Shown: positions 10,110-25,100 of the stretch, in pieces | How positions within the stretch are numbered: the first letter of the stretch is position 1 | How the letters are laid out: each line of letters opens with the position of its first letter | Assembly: GCA_029891385.1 (NCBI GenBank) | Contig: CM057234.1 | Span: 28,444,350-28,508,349 of the forward strand | Origin: Erythroxylum novogranatense | Taxonomy: Eukaryota > Streptophyta > Magnoliopsida > Malpighiales > Erythroxylaceae | Direction: 5' to 3' | DNA length: 64,000 nt | Made by a program: the position numbers and the translations under genes | Notes under the pieces: generated by a model | What the model saw: the letters and a program-made list of their open reading frames with translations, nothing else | Told to the model about the DNA's origin: nothing | Database searches by the model: none

Positions 10110-13100
10110 ATGGGGAGAGGTAGGGTTCAGTTGAAGCGGATCGAGAACAAAATTTCCAGGCAAGTGACATTCTCTAAGAGGAGGACAGGTCTGCTAAAGA
10201 AAGCCAATGAGATCTCAATTCTTTGTGATGCTGAAGTTGGCTTGATTGTCTTCTCTAGCAAAGGAAAGCTCTTTGAGTACTCCAGTGATTCAAGGTTTTG
10301 CAACTTCACCTGTATTACTGACCTTCTTCTACCTTCATTTTTCTTGCATGTTTTCTGCTTTCTTGAAGAGTTAATAGGTATCTATGAACTAATTTCTTTC
10401 TCACGTGGGTTATTGACTGCTTTGAATTTACGTGCTCTTGTTTTTCTTCTTTCAATGCCCTGCAAACCATCATCAATACCTCACCCATTGCCTCAATACC
10501 TCACCCATTGCCTGCAATTTTCTGCAAGCATTCATGTCTCTTTCCAGTACCGTCTCCTCATAACTTCACTTGTACGAGGATACCCAAATCCAATTAGATT
10601 GTTGCAACTTTTTCCCGTACACAGTTGCATTCATATGCAAACATGCCTCCTTTTGATTAGCAGAATTCTTCTATTACAGTCAACGATGCTTGTTTTTGTA
10701 GATAACCATCATTAACATATAATCACAGGAGTGTTCTCTTCTTTTTATTTCGTTTTAACACAATTCCTTTTATTCATGTTCGTCAGTCTTTTATTCATAT
10801 CACCGCATATATTAATCAGATAACAAGTGGAAGTTTCAACTACTTGGGATTTGCAAGTATTGAGCTTTCTGTACAAGCTCCGGAAGTAATGTTTCCCGTT
10901 ACTTACATACAAAGGTGCTTTAAGAGTAGCTTATTGTCCCCTTTTTTTTTTGATCCGGTGATCGTCTTAATTGATTGATAAATCGAAACCTAGAAAAAAA
11001 CTTAGTGTTCAAGGCCTAGCCAAAGGATCTTAGTGCTTTGTGCCATGGTGCTTCTAGCCTAGGATTTCGAAATCTATTGTTGTTGGTGTACCTAGGCTCT
11101 TATGGATCTTCAATGTTAAAAAAGCAATCTCAGGTTGTTATTTAAGATTTCTACAAAGATCTTCCACTAAGGACCTTCTCCATATGTAGGTTTTCGGTGT
11201 ACAGTTTCCCTTAATAATTCGTAGTCCATGCCTTTTCAGAATCTATGCTTTACTTCTGAAGAAAAAAATGGTCGTGCTTACGAGTATGCTATGATGTATA
11301 TGGCGTGCCAATTATCTGCATTTTGTCTGATTTCATGATTCTGTTTGGTGCTTAATTTTATTAAAGTTCTTATTCAGAAAAATATTAGATAAATTAAGTT
11401 GAAAACTAATACATAATAAAATCTGTTTTAAGAAACATTTCAGTTTAATTATATCCGTATGTAGTTGTGGCTCTGAATGCCTGAAAGTTAATTAAATTCA
11501 TTAATGTCAAGAGAGATTGTTATGCAAATATGCATGATGTATAAAAATATAATAAAAGAATAGAAAAAGGAAGGGAATTGAGAGTTGAGACCATGACAAG
11601 CAAATATGTTTATAGCTAACCATTTACTGTTTATACATACAATGTTGTCCTAGACTCCTGGTTGATTAAAAGAGATGAACATGCATGCAGAAGTACCTCT
11701 AGACTATATTTGCTTTTCCAACAAACAAATAAATGGAAATGGCATAGCTTGTTTTTATCAGAAAGATCTCTCCAGCTAGAATTTTGACTTTCATTGAAGC
11801 GTAGCTTGTTTCAGCTAGTATTTGAAGCTCTGGAACAGGATTTCATGTTACTGCTTGAGCCTGTACGTAAAGGCTTCAAATGACATTCCTTTTTAAGATG
11901 ACCAAACAGACACAGTAGTATTTATTTTATAAAGCACAAGATGCTACGATTTGCTTATCATAGAAAAGCTGTAATTTATAGCATGTCTTGATGATGAAGG
12001 AACTTTAAGCTCACTAGTTTGGTTTAGAAATATTCACCAAATTTAGGGCCTTAATATTGATTAAAAGAAAATATTTGAAGAGAATGGATGCATTAAGAAA
12101 AATTACAAACAAGGTTGAGTTCTAATTAGTGATCATCCATAAACAAGATAGATCTCAAAACTGACAGGACTTTACTACACCAATCACAATCATCTCATGA
12201 CACTAATTTAGTCCTTCAAACTTTGACAAGGCACTTGATATCACATAGATGATTTAATTTCAGCTAGTTTTAATGATACCTTACACTAATTCCCTTAGTT
12301 GTTCTCTTTAATTAAATAATATATCCTCATTAAAATTAGTGAAAATATTTTCATTTAATAATATAACTCTTTACTATGCCTTTTATTTAAGAAAATTTTA
12401 GTTCTATTTAAAGTATAATTTTAGTATATTTATGATATCTTCAAAGTGTAAGTTTTTGGTAAATAATTTTACTCTTTTATTGTATAATAAATTCAAAGCA
12501 TATAAATCTATAATACAATAATTCTATTTTGAGGATAAGAGAACTATAGTTCAAAAATAGTTAATTAAGAGCTGATCGATAATTTTTTGTTTTCACTCTA
12601 CTTTTAGTATGAGATTTGACATTCACTTCTTATAAGAGATATTACAATCTTTTGTCCTTAAATATTTTATATCTTTATTAAAGTCCAGTCCACAATTTAA
12701 AATTTTCCTTTCTTTTTGATGTAAAACTATGGTTATTCATCAATTAGAAGCCTTTAAGAGCCACTCATTACTATCACTGATATCATTTGTTGTCCTTATC
12801 ATCTTCGACCATTATAGGCCAACTAATTTTAATTTTAATTGATTTTTCCCTACTCAATACTATACTAATAAACGGCTATTTTAATATTGTTTGTTTAATC
12901 CAATCCAAAAAGTTATTTAAAATAGATTAATATTATGTTTACAGACTTTTTTTTTTAATATAGGATTTGACACCCGCTGTATATAAGATGCCAAAAATAG
13001 TGAAATGCTTCACCTTAGAGTTCTACCAACGTATGGATTCTTGTAAAAATGAGGTTCCATTAAACTAGGGACGTAGAAAATGAGGTTTTACTAAACTAGG

Positions 13101-16100
13101 CATTAATGTCTGTTTGGATGAACATTTGGAAAGTTAATAAGTACTTTTCTTTATCACAAAAGTCATTTATTTAAAAATGAGTATTTGACTGTAAAATAAA
13201 AAAATACTTCTTTAATAAATATGACTTTTTTGGCAACCAAAATACAGTTTTTTAAGAAACTCAAATTTGGAACTTTTCAAAAAAGGCGTTTTTTCAGGTA
13301 ATTTTTCAGATTAATTAATGAGCCTATTTTTTAGTATCTTTTGCCCTTATATTTTACACTTAATTCCCACAATACCCACAAACTCATCTTCACTTTTATT
13401 TTGGGAGTTATATAATATTATTTGACTTTTTATATGTTTTAATATTTATTTTTATATTAGTTTTACTTATGTTACAATCCATGTAAAAGATTTGGTTAAA
13501 TATGTTTTTATTTATGTTTCATATGGTTTAAAATTATATAATAATTAATATATTGTGTTTTACATATCGCTTAATATACTTTAAATAATATTTATATGCA
13601 TAATAAAATATAGTTAAAATTAAAAGTACTTTTTATTTGTATGTTGCCAAACAGTCTATTGTAAGAAGTTCTTTTAAGAAAACTCTTTTTTAAATGGCAA
13701 TCAACTGGTTTCTTAGAAAAACTTTTCTCAGAAGAACTTTACAGAAAAAAAAAAACTCTACTAATAAAAGTTGTATTGTTATAAACCCAACCAAATAGAG
13801 GCTTAGTCTAGTGCTTCCTTCAAAAACTATTGTTACTAAAGCACACATTTCTCAAGTATTACTAAAATGGTGAACTCGAAATAGATATAAAAAGGAATGA
13901 GAAATTCACGATATGTGTATGATAAAATTGAATAAATTAGGTAAAATTGAATGAGAAATTATAGGATACAATCAATTTAGCCTAATTTCACATAATTTGA
14001 TGGGCTATACATACTAAATACTAAAATCTATAGGAATGCGCTTCAAATTTTAGATTTTTTATATAGGTAAAAGACATACTTCTTCTATAGTTTAAGAAAT
14101 TTTAGAAAACTCCTTAGCCTTTAAAGTTCTTAAAAATTCTTGGTTTTCTAACTTTTAGAATAATTCCTTATGTTAGACTTTGGTTAAAAATAATGTACAA
14201 CATATGCAAGATGAACATCATATATAAACTAATCAAATATTACTAATATAGTAACTCAATTTAACTTTTAAATTAACTTAACTAATTAAACTTGATTTAA
14301 ATTATTAATTTAAAATAATTATAATAAATTATTAATTTAGGTTGAGTTTAATTAGCTTGATTCAATTTAAGAGATGAGATAAACCGTCATCTAAGCAATA
14401 TTTGATTCGTTCACGTGTGATATTTATATTGCGTATGTTTTGTTATTAATTTTTGGCCAAAATCTAAGAGTAGTGGTTTATATTGAAAATTAAAAATCAC
14501 AAAGAGTTTATTCGAGAATTTTAAAGATTAAGATTTTTTTTCTAACGTTTCTTAAACTATAAAGGATTTTCATATCTTTAACCTTTTTTATGTATAATTA
14601 CCAATTGCATGATTGCAAGTGATTTTTCTTCATTTAATTACCATTTGAGCTATGTTCCATCCCTTCCTTCATATTTGCCTCCATCAAATGATGGAGAGGA
14701 TGGCTTGAAGCCACTTGTCCATGAAACTTTTGTTGCATGTTTTGACTATCGTGGCATTTCTTTTTCAAATCTTAACTTCATGATTGGATAAAAAGTGGCT
14801 CCTTTTATTATAGTTGAGCACATGAGAAAAAATATATTATTGTTATGTGTTGAATATGTACAAGAAGACTTTATTTATGGAGTTGTAAGTACACTAACTA
14901 AAAATAATTAAGGAATTAATTACAATTAATTTTCTAAATATTTTACATAATATTTTGTATTATTATGAAATTATTACTCTATATTTTAGTTGACTAACAC
15001 CTCTTCAAACTCCAAATAGTGATAATGAAACTAACTTGAAGTTGTTAATTAGTTCATTAAATCGAGTTGGCAACTAAACTTTGGTGAATTTGTCAATCTT
15101 TTGATCATGAGATGATAAGGAGATAAAAGAGATAGTTCCTTATTGAAGATAATGACAAATAAGTAACAACCATTCTTAATATGTTTCATTTATTCATAAA
15201 ATACTTTATTATGAGTAATTTGAATAATGTTACTATTATTATAATAAATAGTAATGGCTGTTGAGTATTCAACTCTCATATCTTGTAATAGCCAACGTAG
15301 CTATAAGAGTTTAGAAGTAGTGTCAACAAAAACATGGTATTCAATTGTAATACTAAAACGAATTACAATTGTTTATTTCTTACTTCTGTATGAAATAAGA
15401 GAATCACCAAGAAAGAAACAAAAGGTAGTTGTAAAGCACTTATCAGTATGATCTCTAGTCTAATCAACATCAAAGTGCGTATGAAGCCCTAAAGAGTCGG
15501 ATGATGAGAGTTAAATATACAAAGCAAGGTACCTCTAATATATCATAAAATACAAAGTACTATAGTATAATGAATGGTTTGGAAAGTTATCATAAACTGA
15601 CTCAAAATGTAAATTGCTGAGCTATTTCAAGATGAGTAATTGTAAGGTATACTAAGCTTCCCATTAGTTATCAATATAAGATACGGTCATCTAGAGGTTC
15701 TCCATCTATTAATGTGAGATGAACATCACTCTTAGATGATATAAAAACAATTATATTGTTACTTATATTTACATGAGACAAGAGATCAATAGTATACTTT
15801 GTTTGAAAGAGATAATAGCCTAAATCATCATAAGGACTTTTAATCTAAGGAAATAGGCTAGATGTCCTAGATCTTTCATCTTGAAGTGTTGGTTGAGGTA
15901 TTGTTTTAATTTTGCAACACCACCAAGGTCATTAGCAGTAATGATTATATCATCTATATAGTAATAAGAGCACACAACCTCTATCTATGTGTCAAAATAA
16001 GGCATTAGCATGTGGATTAGAAATAAAGCCAAACTATTGAACAATAGAGCGAAATTTGATAAACAATGCTCGAGGGGCTTGTTTGACACTATAGAGAGCC

Positions 16101-19100
16101 TTTTTAAAATGACAAACAATATTTTGGTGTTAGATTTAATATAAATCTACAATAAGAACTCAAACTAACCATGTCAGATTATTAAGGATAAACTTGATTG
16201 CGAAAGCATATATGAATCCACAAAATAAAATTGATTGAGTTGTTGTGACTCTTTTCGAATTTTGGCCTTACAAGAGATACATGTAGGTTGTTTGTCTTTT
16301 CCAACGATAGGATATTAGAAAAGGAACCTTTATGTTCTCTTCAAGACCATAACTACTTAATTATATGTATAGTGCTTATTCCCAATTTACCTATTATAAG
16401 TTAGGAATACAACACTAGGGTTTCTCCATATATAATAACCTATACTTAATCAGACGATTTAGGTTGACTAATTTTAGAAAACCTTAATATATCACTTTTA
16501 ATCTTAGGTCAAATCTTATAATAGCCAATGACATAGAATTATATATATATATATAAGTCCATCAAAATTCCAACAATCTCCCACTTGGATTTCATATACA
16601 TAATACCTTACGATTTTACGCCATAATAGATCCGACGAGCTCAAAATTGCTATTATTATAAAATCATCTTTAAACTATTTGGTCTATCAATTATATTAAC
16701 ATGGGATTAAAGAAATCTTTGTTATAGTTATCTTGATTAAACTCATTAATGGTTTCATAAATCAATATAATTAATGACATGGATTAAATATGCATGTGTA
16801 ATATGAAATTGCAAGTCATGTGATCTTAATGTTTATTTCTAACTAGTCCTACTTTATTCCTTAATAAAATTAAATCGAACGAAATCAGTGTTTAAACTCA
16901 CAAAATATGTTATATTGTAGTGTTAAATCATAAAAATGTATAAGACATGTCTATAACCGTAAGTATCTATAAATAGAAACCATGCTTAAGGGACTTATTT
17001 GAGGAGATAGAGACCCTTTTTAAAGTGACAAACAATATTTAGAGGATGATCATAACCTGAAGGTGGTCACATAAACACTTTTCTTAAAAAGGTTACCATT
17101 GAAAAAGGCATTTTAGGCATCTATTTGAAACAATTGCCATTTCTTAATTCTTTCATATTCCTCCACAAAAATTTCTTTCTCTAAGTAATCATTCTAAAAA
17201 AATTTATTTGACATTTGTATGGTGTACTGGCTAGTTTTTCTATGAGCAAAAGTTAACAATATTCATATGGTATCCAATCAAGTAACTAGGGTAAAGGTTT
17301 CATAAATTTCATTCCAAACATATAAACATATCTTTTGACAACTAGTCTTGCTTTGTACTTATTCATAGAACCATTAAGATTAAATTTGGTTATCTAACCC
17401 ACTTGATACCAATTGCCCTTCTATATCTAGGGGTATCCACCAACTCTCAAGGAGCTTTTCTTAATCATGTTAAGCTTATCTTTCATTACAATTATCCACT
17501 TATGGTTTGCTATATCCTCTTCATACTCTTAGCGAAATTCCATCTATGGAGTTGATAAACTATTCATGATTTAAAAAAGGAGAAATATTTGGCTACTTGA
17601 ATAAGTAAAATGCAAAATAAAATAGAAAAATTAGGAAGGAAAATAAAACGAATTTATAAACTTAAAATAAATATTAACATGAACTTATATTATAACACTT
17701 TTGATAAATATTCAAAAGTGATCTAGTTCTCCAGACTGGTTCTTCATTAACATTGTTATTCTTCCCTTTGAATACTAGTTTCTTATCATCTTCCTAACCC
17801 TAGCTATTTAACTCAAGGAATTAGACATCCCTATTTTATAGTTACTTTATTGTTTTACGAAAGACATATCCTATAAGCTTTGAAAGGGCTATAGCTTATA
17901 AAGATTTTTGGCTCTACTTTATTATCCAATTTGTCTCTCTTTACATGTGGATTATAACATAAATATAGACAACCAAATATTTTCAAATTTAGCAGCCTTA
18001 GTTTGTAACCATAACATGCTTCAAATGGTGTCTTTTTAACAGTATATTTATTAGTAATTTGTTCAGCAAAAATTTTCATCCTTAACCCATAATTTATTTG
18101 ATAGTTCTTTATTATATAATAGCATTTGGTCATTTCTATAATCATTTTTTCTATCGACAATGCCATTCTACTGAGGGTGTATGGTGTAGACAATTGGTGC
18201 TCAATGCTAGGTTCTTCACAAAAATTAAATCTTATAGAAATACATTCAGTTCCATTATTAGCCTAATCACCTATATTCTGCATTTATTTTGGGTTATCAC
18301 CTAAGATTTAAACTTTTAAAAGATGTTATTAACCTCAGACTTAAACTTCACCAAATAAATCCATCATATTCTTGTATATTCATCGGTGAAAGTAATATGA
18401 TACTTGCTTCTATTTAATGATGGTGTTTTATGAGGTTCTCTCTCATTTATGTGTACTAACTGTAGCTTTGATATAGTTTTATAAGCCTTGTTTTGTGAAA
18501 AATAAAGTCTTATCTACTTCTTGTATTGATAGGCAGCACAGGTTAGAAGCTTCTTTTTTAATTTAAGTAATCCTTATACTAAATTGTTCTTTTGCATAAA
18601 GAGTAAGGCAATATAATGGAAATGCCTCAATCTTCTATTTCAAATCACCACATTAGTTTATTGTATATATAATGCAACTTTCTCTACTTCTAGTAAGTTT
18701 AAAGCAAATTTTACATTTAAACTTCAAATACCCTTATTCTATTAGCATATTTGATTATAGAACTTTTTTTCAAATAGAACTTGATAACCTTTCTCTAATA
18801 AGGACTAATACTCAAAATATTTTGATCAGTTTCAAGAATATATAACACATCTTAAGTTATGTTTAGACATGATATGCCTCTAATTTCTATTGCCCCTTTT
18901 CCTTTTACTGCAATGTATGGTCCATCCTTAATATTGATTATGGAAACAATAGTTTTGTCAAGATTTTAGAGTATCTCATAGTTATAAGTGATGTGATTTG
19001 TGCAATAGCTATCTATCAGCCAACTTTCTACAGAGCTAGTACTGGCAAAATATGATGCCACAAATAGATGCTCCTCTTGTGACAAATTAGCAACAACATC

Positions 19101-22100
19101 GACTTCTTGTAGCTATTGATTTTTGTGGTTGATTAGTTTTTTTAGAGTGAGGACATGATGGATAGGTTTGAGAGGTGTAATTGTCGTTATTATTCTTGAT
19201 TATACCTAAACTTGATCTCGATAACTTGGTGTAATTTTGTTTCTTTTGGTTTTTGCCTTTATTTTTGTTATTATGAGACTTTGCTTAAAATTTCTTCTCA
19301 GTGGATTCTTCTTTTATCATAAGGCTCCTTTTGTATTTATGCCTGCAGTGCATTTTAAGGTAATACTTGACAGGTTTAGGATTATTTAAAGATAAAATTG
19401 TGGCCTCAAATTTCTTAAGGATTATAATTAGGATTTTTGAACAATTCTTGAATAAAAAAAGTTAGTACTAAGAAGTCTTACCTTGTTAATTATGTTAAGT
19501 AGTTTATCATAATAGTCCTTAATTATTTTTATTCTTTCATCTTCGCTTTTCAATTTCAATCATATTCATAACTTGCATGCCTCTAAACCTTTCATTTTCT
19601 ATATACTCTTACATTAAGAAATTCAAGATTTTTTGGCTATCTTCCTATAATTTTCTTTGTTTTATATCCTTATAATTTTTAATTTATGCCATTGTTAGAT
19701 TATTTGGCATAATAACTTCATATTCATATTCAGTGTCTTCTCAGAAATCATTAGTGTCAAGATGATTTCCATTATGATACCCCATACTTAATAATTTGTT
19801 TCATCAAATAGTAGAGGTCCCATTGCAATAAAAGAAGTTTCTAAATATTTGTTTGCAAGTTCTATGTTTTATATAAGAAGAGTGGTGAGTGCTTAAGAAA
19901 AGTGTTTACACTTTCTCAATCTCATAGATCCCTCAAAGTTGTGACTGATACTAATTGTCTGATGGCTTTAAACCAAAATAGAGTATAAATATTTAACAGA
20001 AACAAGCTAATTTATGGACTGCAAAAAATATTCAATTTATTCAATGATAAAACATTAATTTATACACCAAAATTATAAATCACGATGAGTATAAAATAAA
20101 GAATAATATAGAAATCAAATTGTAGCTATCAAAAAGTCGCAACAAATTAAAGAGAATGAAATAACAATACTCCTAAAATCATGTCTACACCATTTCTATT
20201 GTTAGATCATTCTAAACATATTTGCAACTATATTCAAAAGCTCTTGAAACATTTTGATAGAGTTAGAAGGCCATTAGTATACAGTAGGTGTAAGAAGAAG
20301 TTGGAGAATCCTAGCACGTGAGTTAGTTACAAATAAGTGACAGGTGTCACCTAATAATTGGGGTAAGATGGGATATAAAAGGAGGAGAATGTCATGTAAG
20401 GGGGTATGCGTGAATTATAAATTGAGAGTATTGTTAGGGAGGTACAACTCCTCATATAGGCTGATCCTTATTTCAGTTGTAATAACATATTTCTACAGAA
20501 TATCAATATACAATACTGAATCGATGAGATTGTTCTGATCCATCTGATTCTTTAATTCTCATAATACAGTCATACTTGGGTGAGTTCTATCAATTGGTAT
20601 CAAAGCACGATCTTGGTGCCACTAGATTGAATTCATTTTGGTAGTAGATGGTAGTGACTAGAAGGATGGAGAAAATTGACTTGATAGAGAAGAGTGTAGC
20701 AAACCTAGCTGAGATGTTGGAGAGAAATGATGAGAAAACACGCCGGCTAGAAGAAGCATTGTTGGAAATGATGCAACACATCAAAAGAAAAGGAGCAGAG
20801 ACATCCAAGGGAAAATTGGTAGTGGAGACTGCTGAGGAAATCGAAGGAAATGGAGTGTGTGAGTCGGCAGAAATAAGGAAGGGAAGTAATACAAAAATTG
20901 AGGGGATTAGGAGGTTTAAAGTGAGAGACGAAGGGAGAGCTTATGAGGAGAGGGGAAGAAGGTTAGAGATTCTGATTTTCTGTGGAGATGATGCGTATGG
21001 TTGGTTGAATCAAATAGAAAGATACTTTCAGTTTAATGGGATTGTCGACAGGGATAAAAGGGAAGCATTGGTAGTGGCGATGGATGGTAAGGCTTTAGTG
21101 TGGTTCAATTGGTGGGAGGCGTGAAATGCAGAAGCTGATTGGAGAGAGTTTAAATCAGCTATGCTCAATCGTTTTCAACCAACATTAGCTAAGAACCTAT
21201 ACAAACTTTTGTTTGGACTGCAACAATTTTTGACAGTGATGGAATACTTGAAAACTTTGAGCTGTTAATAGGGCCATTGCGAGACATTGATAAAGAAATT
21301 CTCACTGGGTTGTTTTTTAATGGATTAAAAATGGAAATCAGGGCCGAACTCAAGCTGCACCGTGCTGGGTCTTTGAGTGAGGTGATGGACATGGCACTAC
21401 TAGTGGAAGAGAGGAATTTAATCGTGAAGCATGGCAGTTCGAGTCCCATGCAGAGATAGATCTTCAACAAACCAGCTCAGTTCAACCGATCCACCATAGT
21501 GGACTTTCGACTCAGACCTCCAGTGGCTACGAAAACTAAGAGGAGTTCGGCACCACCCCAAAGAGAAGGGACTGGAGGGGCTAGGAGACACAATTTCCGA
21601 CAACTCCCACCCGAAATGCTTAAGGAGAGATATGAGAAGGGGTTGTATTTTTATTGCGATGAAAGATTCAATTCTAGTGATGTTTGTAAAAACAAACATT
21701 TCCGAGTCTACATCGTGGAGGAAGAAGGCGAGAATGAGCTACCAAAGGAAGTGCTCTTGGATGCCAAAGGAGATGACAAGGAAAGTAAACAATTACAATT
21801 GAATATGAAGAGTGTAATGGGATTGACGACAAAGAGGTCATTCAAAATATGGGGAAATTTGAAGGGAAGAAAGGTGCTTATATTAGTGGATTGTGGGGCC
21901 TCCAATAATTTTATCTCTAAACCATTAGTGGAGTAGCTATCCCTACGCATGTTAGAGACCCCATAATTCTTAGTACAAGTGGGAGATGGGTATAAAATAA
22001 GAGGAAAAGGTGTTTGTGAGCACTTACAATTGGAGACGCAAGGCGTATTTATTAAAGGGGACTTTTTTCTGTTTGAATTAGGAGGAGTGGATGTGGTTTT

Positions 22101-25100
22101 AGGACTGGATTGGTTAGAAGGACTGGGTGACATCCGAGCCAATTTCAAAGAATTGACGTTAAAGTGGATGGAAGGAGACAAACAATTCAATTTGAGAGGA
22201 GATCCAGCCTTGATGAAATCAGTGGCAACATTACAGTCACTTTACAAAGCTGTGAAGAAAGGAGGTGAAGGTTACCTTGTCAATATAACCAGAACAGAAC
22301 CACCTGAACCCACCATGGAAGGAGCAACTGAACTCAAAGAGTTGTTAGCTGAATTTACAGATGTTTTATCACCCCCCCCCTCAGAGTTACCTCCCCATAG
22401 GAGCCACGGCCACACCATCACATTAAAACCAGGAGCAGAAATACCAACTATAAGGCCCTATAGATATCCCCACTATCAGAAAAATGAAATAGAAAAGATA
22501 GTAGGGGAATTACTTGCGACGGGAGTCATTAGACCCAGTGTAAGTCCCTTTTTCAGCCCAGTGATCTTAATGAGGAAAAAGGACGAAGCCCAGTGATCCT
22601 AATGAGGAAAAAGGACGAAGGATGGAGATTTGTGTGGATTTTAGGGCATTAAACAGGGTGACTATAGCGGATAAATTTCCAATTCCTACAATTAACGAGT
22701 TATTGGATAAATTGGGAGGGGCTAAGGTGTTTTCGAAGTTGGACCTTAAGAGTGGCTACCACCAAATTCGAGTCCATGAAGAGGACATACACAAAATGGC
22801 CTTCCGAACACACGAAGGTCATTACGAATGACTGGTGATGCCTTTCGAGTTATCCAATGCACCCTCCACCTTCCAATCATTGATGAATGAGGTATTCTGT
22901 TCCTACCTACGCAAGTCCATTCTAGTTTTTTTAATAACATTCTTATATACAGTCCAAATTTTGAACAACATTTGAAATAATTAAGGGCTGTCATGTTGAC
23001 CCTCCGGAGCCATAAGCTGTATGTCAATGAGAAGAAGTATGATTTTGGCAAAGAGTAATTAAAATACTTGGGGTATATAATCTCGGGACAAGGTGCAGAA
23101 GTCGATCCTTCTAAAATTGAAGAGGTTGCAAAATTGGCCAATACCGAAGGATGTGAAAGCTGTCCGAAGTTTCTTGGGGTTCACGGGATACTACTGATGA
23201 TTTGTTTGGGACGATGGCAAGATCGCCAAACCTCTCACTCAACTACTTAAGAAAGAAGGGCATCAATGGAATAGGGAGACTCAACAAGCTTTTGAATCCT
23301 TTAAGTCAGCAATGATAAACCCCCCTACTCTAGCTATCCCTAATTTTTCTAAACCATGTATTATAGAGACTGATGCATTCGGGAAGGGGTTAGGGGCAGT
23401 ACTCATGTAGGAAGGAAGACCTTTAGATTATTTCAGCTGGGCATTACCTCTGCAAGCACTCTCCAAATCAGTTTATGAAAAGGAGTTAATGGCAGTAGTG
23501 ATGGCGGTTCAGAAATGGAGACACTACCTGTTGGGGAGACGTTTCATCATCCGAACTGACCAAAGAAGCTTGAAATATTTAGCAGATCAGCAGTTGTTGC
23601 GGGAACAGCAAAAAAAGTGGATAGTAAAGCTATTGGGGTATGATTTTGAGGTGCATTACAAACCGGGAAAGGAGAACCAAGCAACTAATACTTTATCGCA
23701 TAAAATAGAATGTGTTGTTATATCAACGGTGAAAATGGTGGACTCGGATGACTTGGAGGCAGAAATTCGGGCTGATCTGAAACTTAACACCATCATGCAA
23801 GATCTGTTAAGTGGGAGAAAAGAACACCTGAAATTTTTGGTTAAGGAAGGCAGATTGTATTATAAAAAGAGGCTGGTTCTGTCAAAAACATCTAGTCAGA
23901 TACCGACTATTTTGAAAGAGTTACATGATTCACCCATGGGGGGTCATTCGGGGTTCCTACACACTTATAAACGGGTGTTGGGACTAGTTTTCTGGGAAGG
24001 AATGAAGAATGACATTAAAAAGTACATGAAAGCTTGTGAAGTATGTCAACGAAACAAGTACCAAGCAGTATCCCCTGCTGGTTTGCTACAACCTTTACCG
24101 GTTCCCTCGTAAGTATAGGAGGATATATCTATGGATTTCATTGGAGGTCTACTGAAGAGTAAGGGAACGGACACTATCATGGTAGCAGTGAATAGGCTAA
24201 AAAAATATACCCATTTTTTGCCATTAGCCCATCCCTTTTCTACTTCTGACATTCTGCACTCTTTGTTAAAGAAGTAGTGAAGCTACATGAGTTTCCTGTC
24301 TCAATAGTATCTGACATATATAGGGTATTTATGAGCAGATTTTGGTCTGAATTATTCAAGCAGGCAGGCACATAGCTGAAGCTTAGCTCAGCTTATCACC
24401 CCCAAACTAACGGACAGATGGAAGTCACCAATAGATGCTTGGAAACATATCTCCGTTGTTTCACTGGAAGCAAGCCGAAGCAATGGACTAAATGGTTGTG
24501 TTGGGCATAATTTTGGTTCAACACTAACTATAATAGTTCTACAAAAACTTCTCCATTTTTCTCGTTATATGGTAGACCCCCACCTACCTTGCTCGGTTAT
24601 GTAGGGGAGTTGTCAGTAGTGAAAGAAGTGGATAGACTTCTCAAGGAACATAATGGAGTCATTACTGAGTTGAGGGACAATCTATTGAGAGCTCAAAATT
24701 GGATTAGAACCCAAGTAGATAAGAAACGAAGAGAAGTGGAGTACATGGTTGGAGAAAAGGTGTACTTGAAGATCCAACCATACAAACTTCGGTCCTTGGC
24801 AAGGAAGCTGAATGAGAAACTCAACCCCCGATACTATGAACCCTTTTTGATTGTTGAAAAGATTGGAGCAATGGTTTATAGATTGGAATTACCTGCATAT
24901 AGTAGAGTTCACTTAGTTTTCCATGTGTCATTGCTCGAGAGGGCTACTCCTAATCCTGTGCAGATGCAACCCTTACCTAAGCAATTAACAGATGAGTGGG
25001 AACTAGATTTACAACCAGAAATGGTATTGGGGATCCAAAAGGATGCTACTGGGAACGAGGAGGTATTGATTCAGTGGCAAGATCTACCTACATTTGAAAA

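Noticed and set aside
14609..14791. 60-codon open frame in MADS intron 1
   Set aside because: No recognisable domain, isolated in AT-rich intron sequence, expected by chance.
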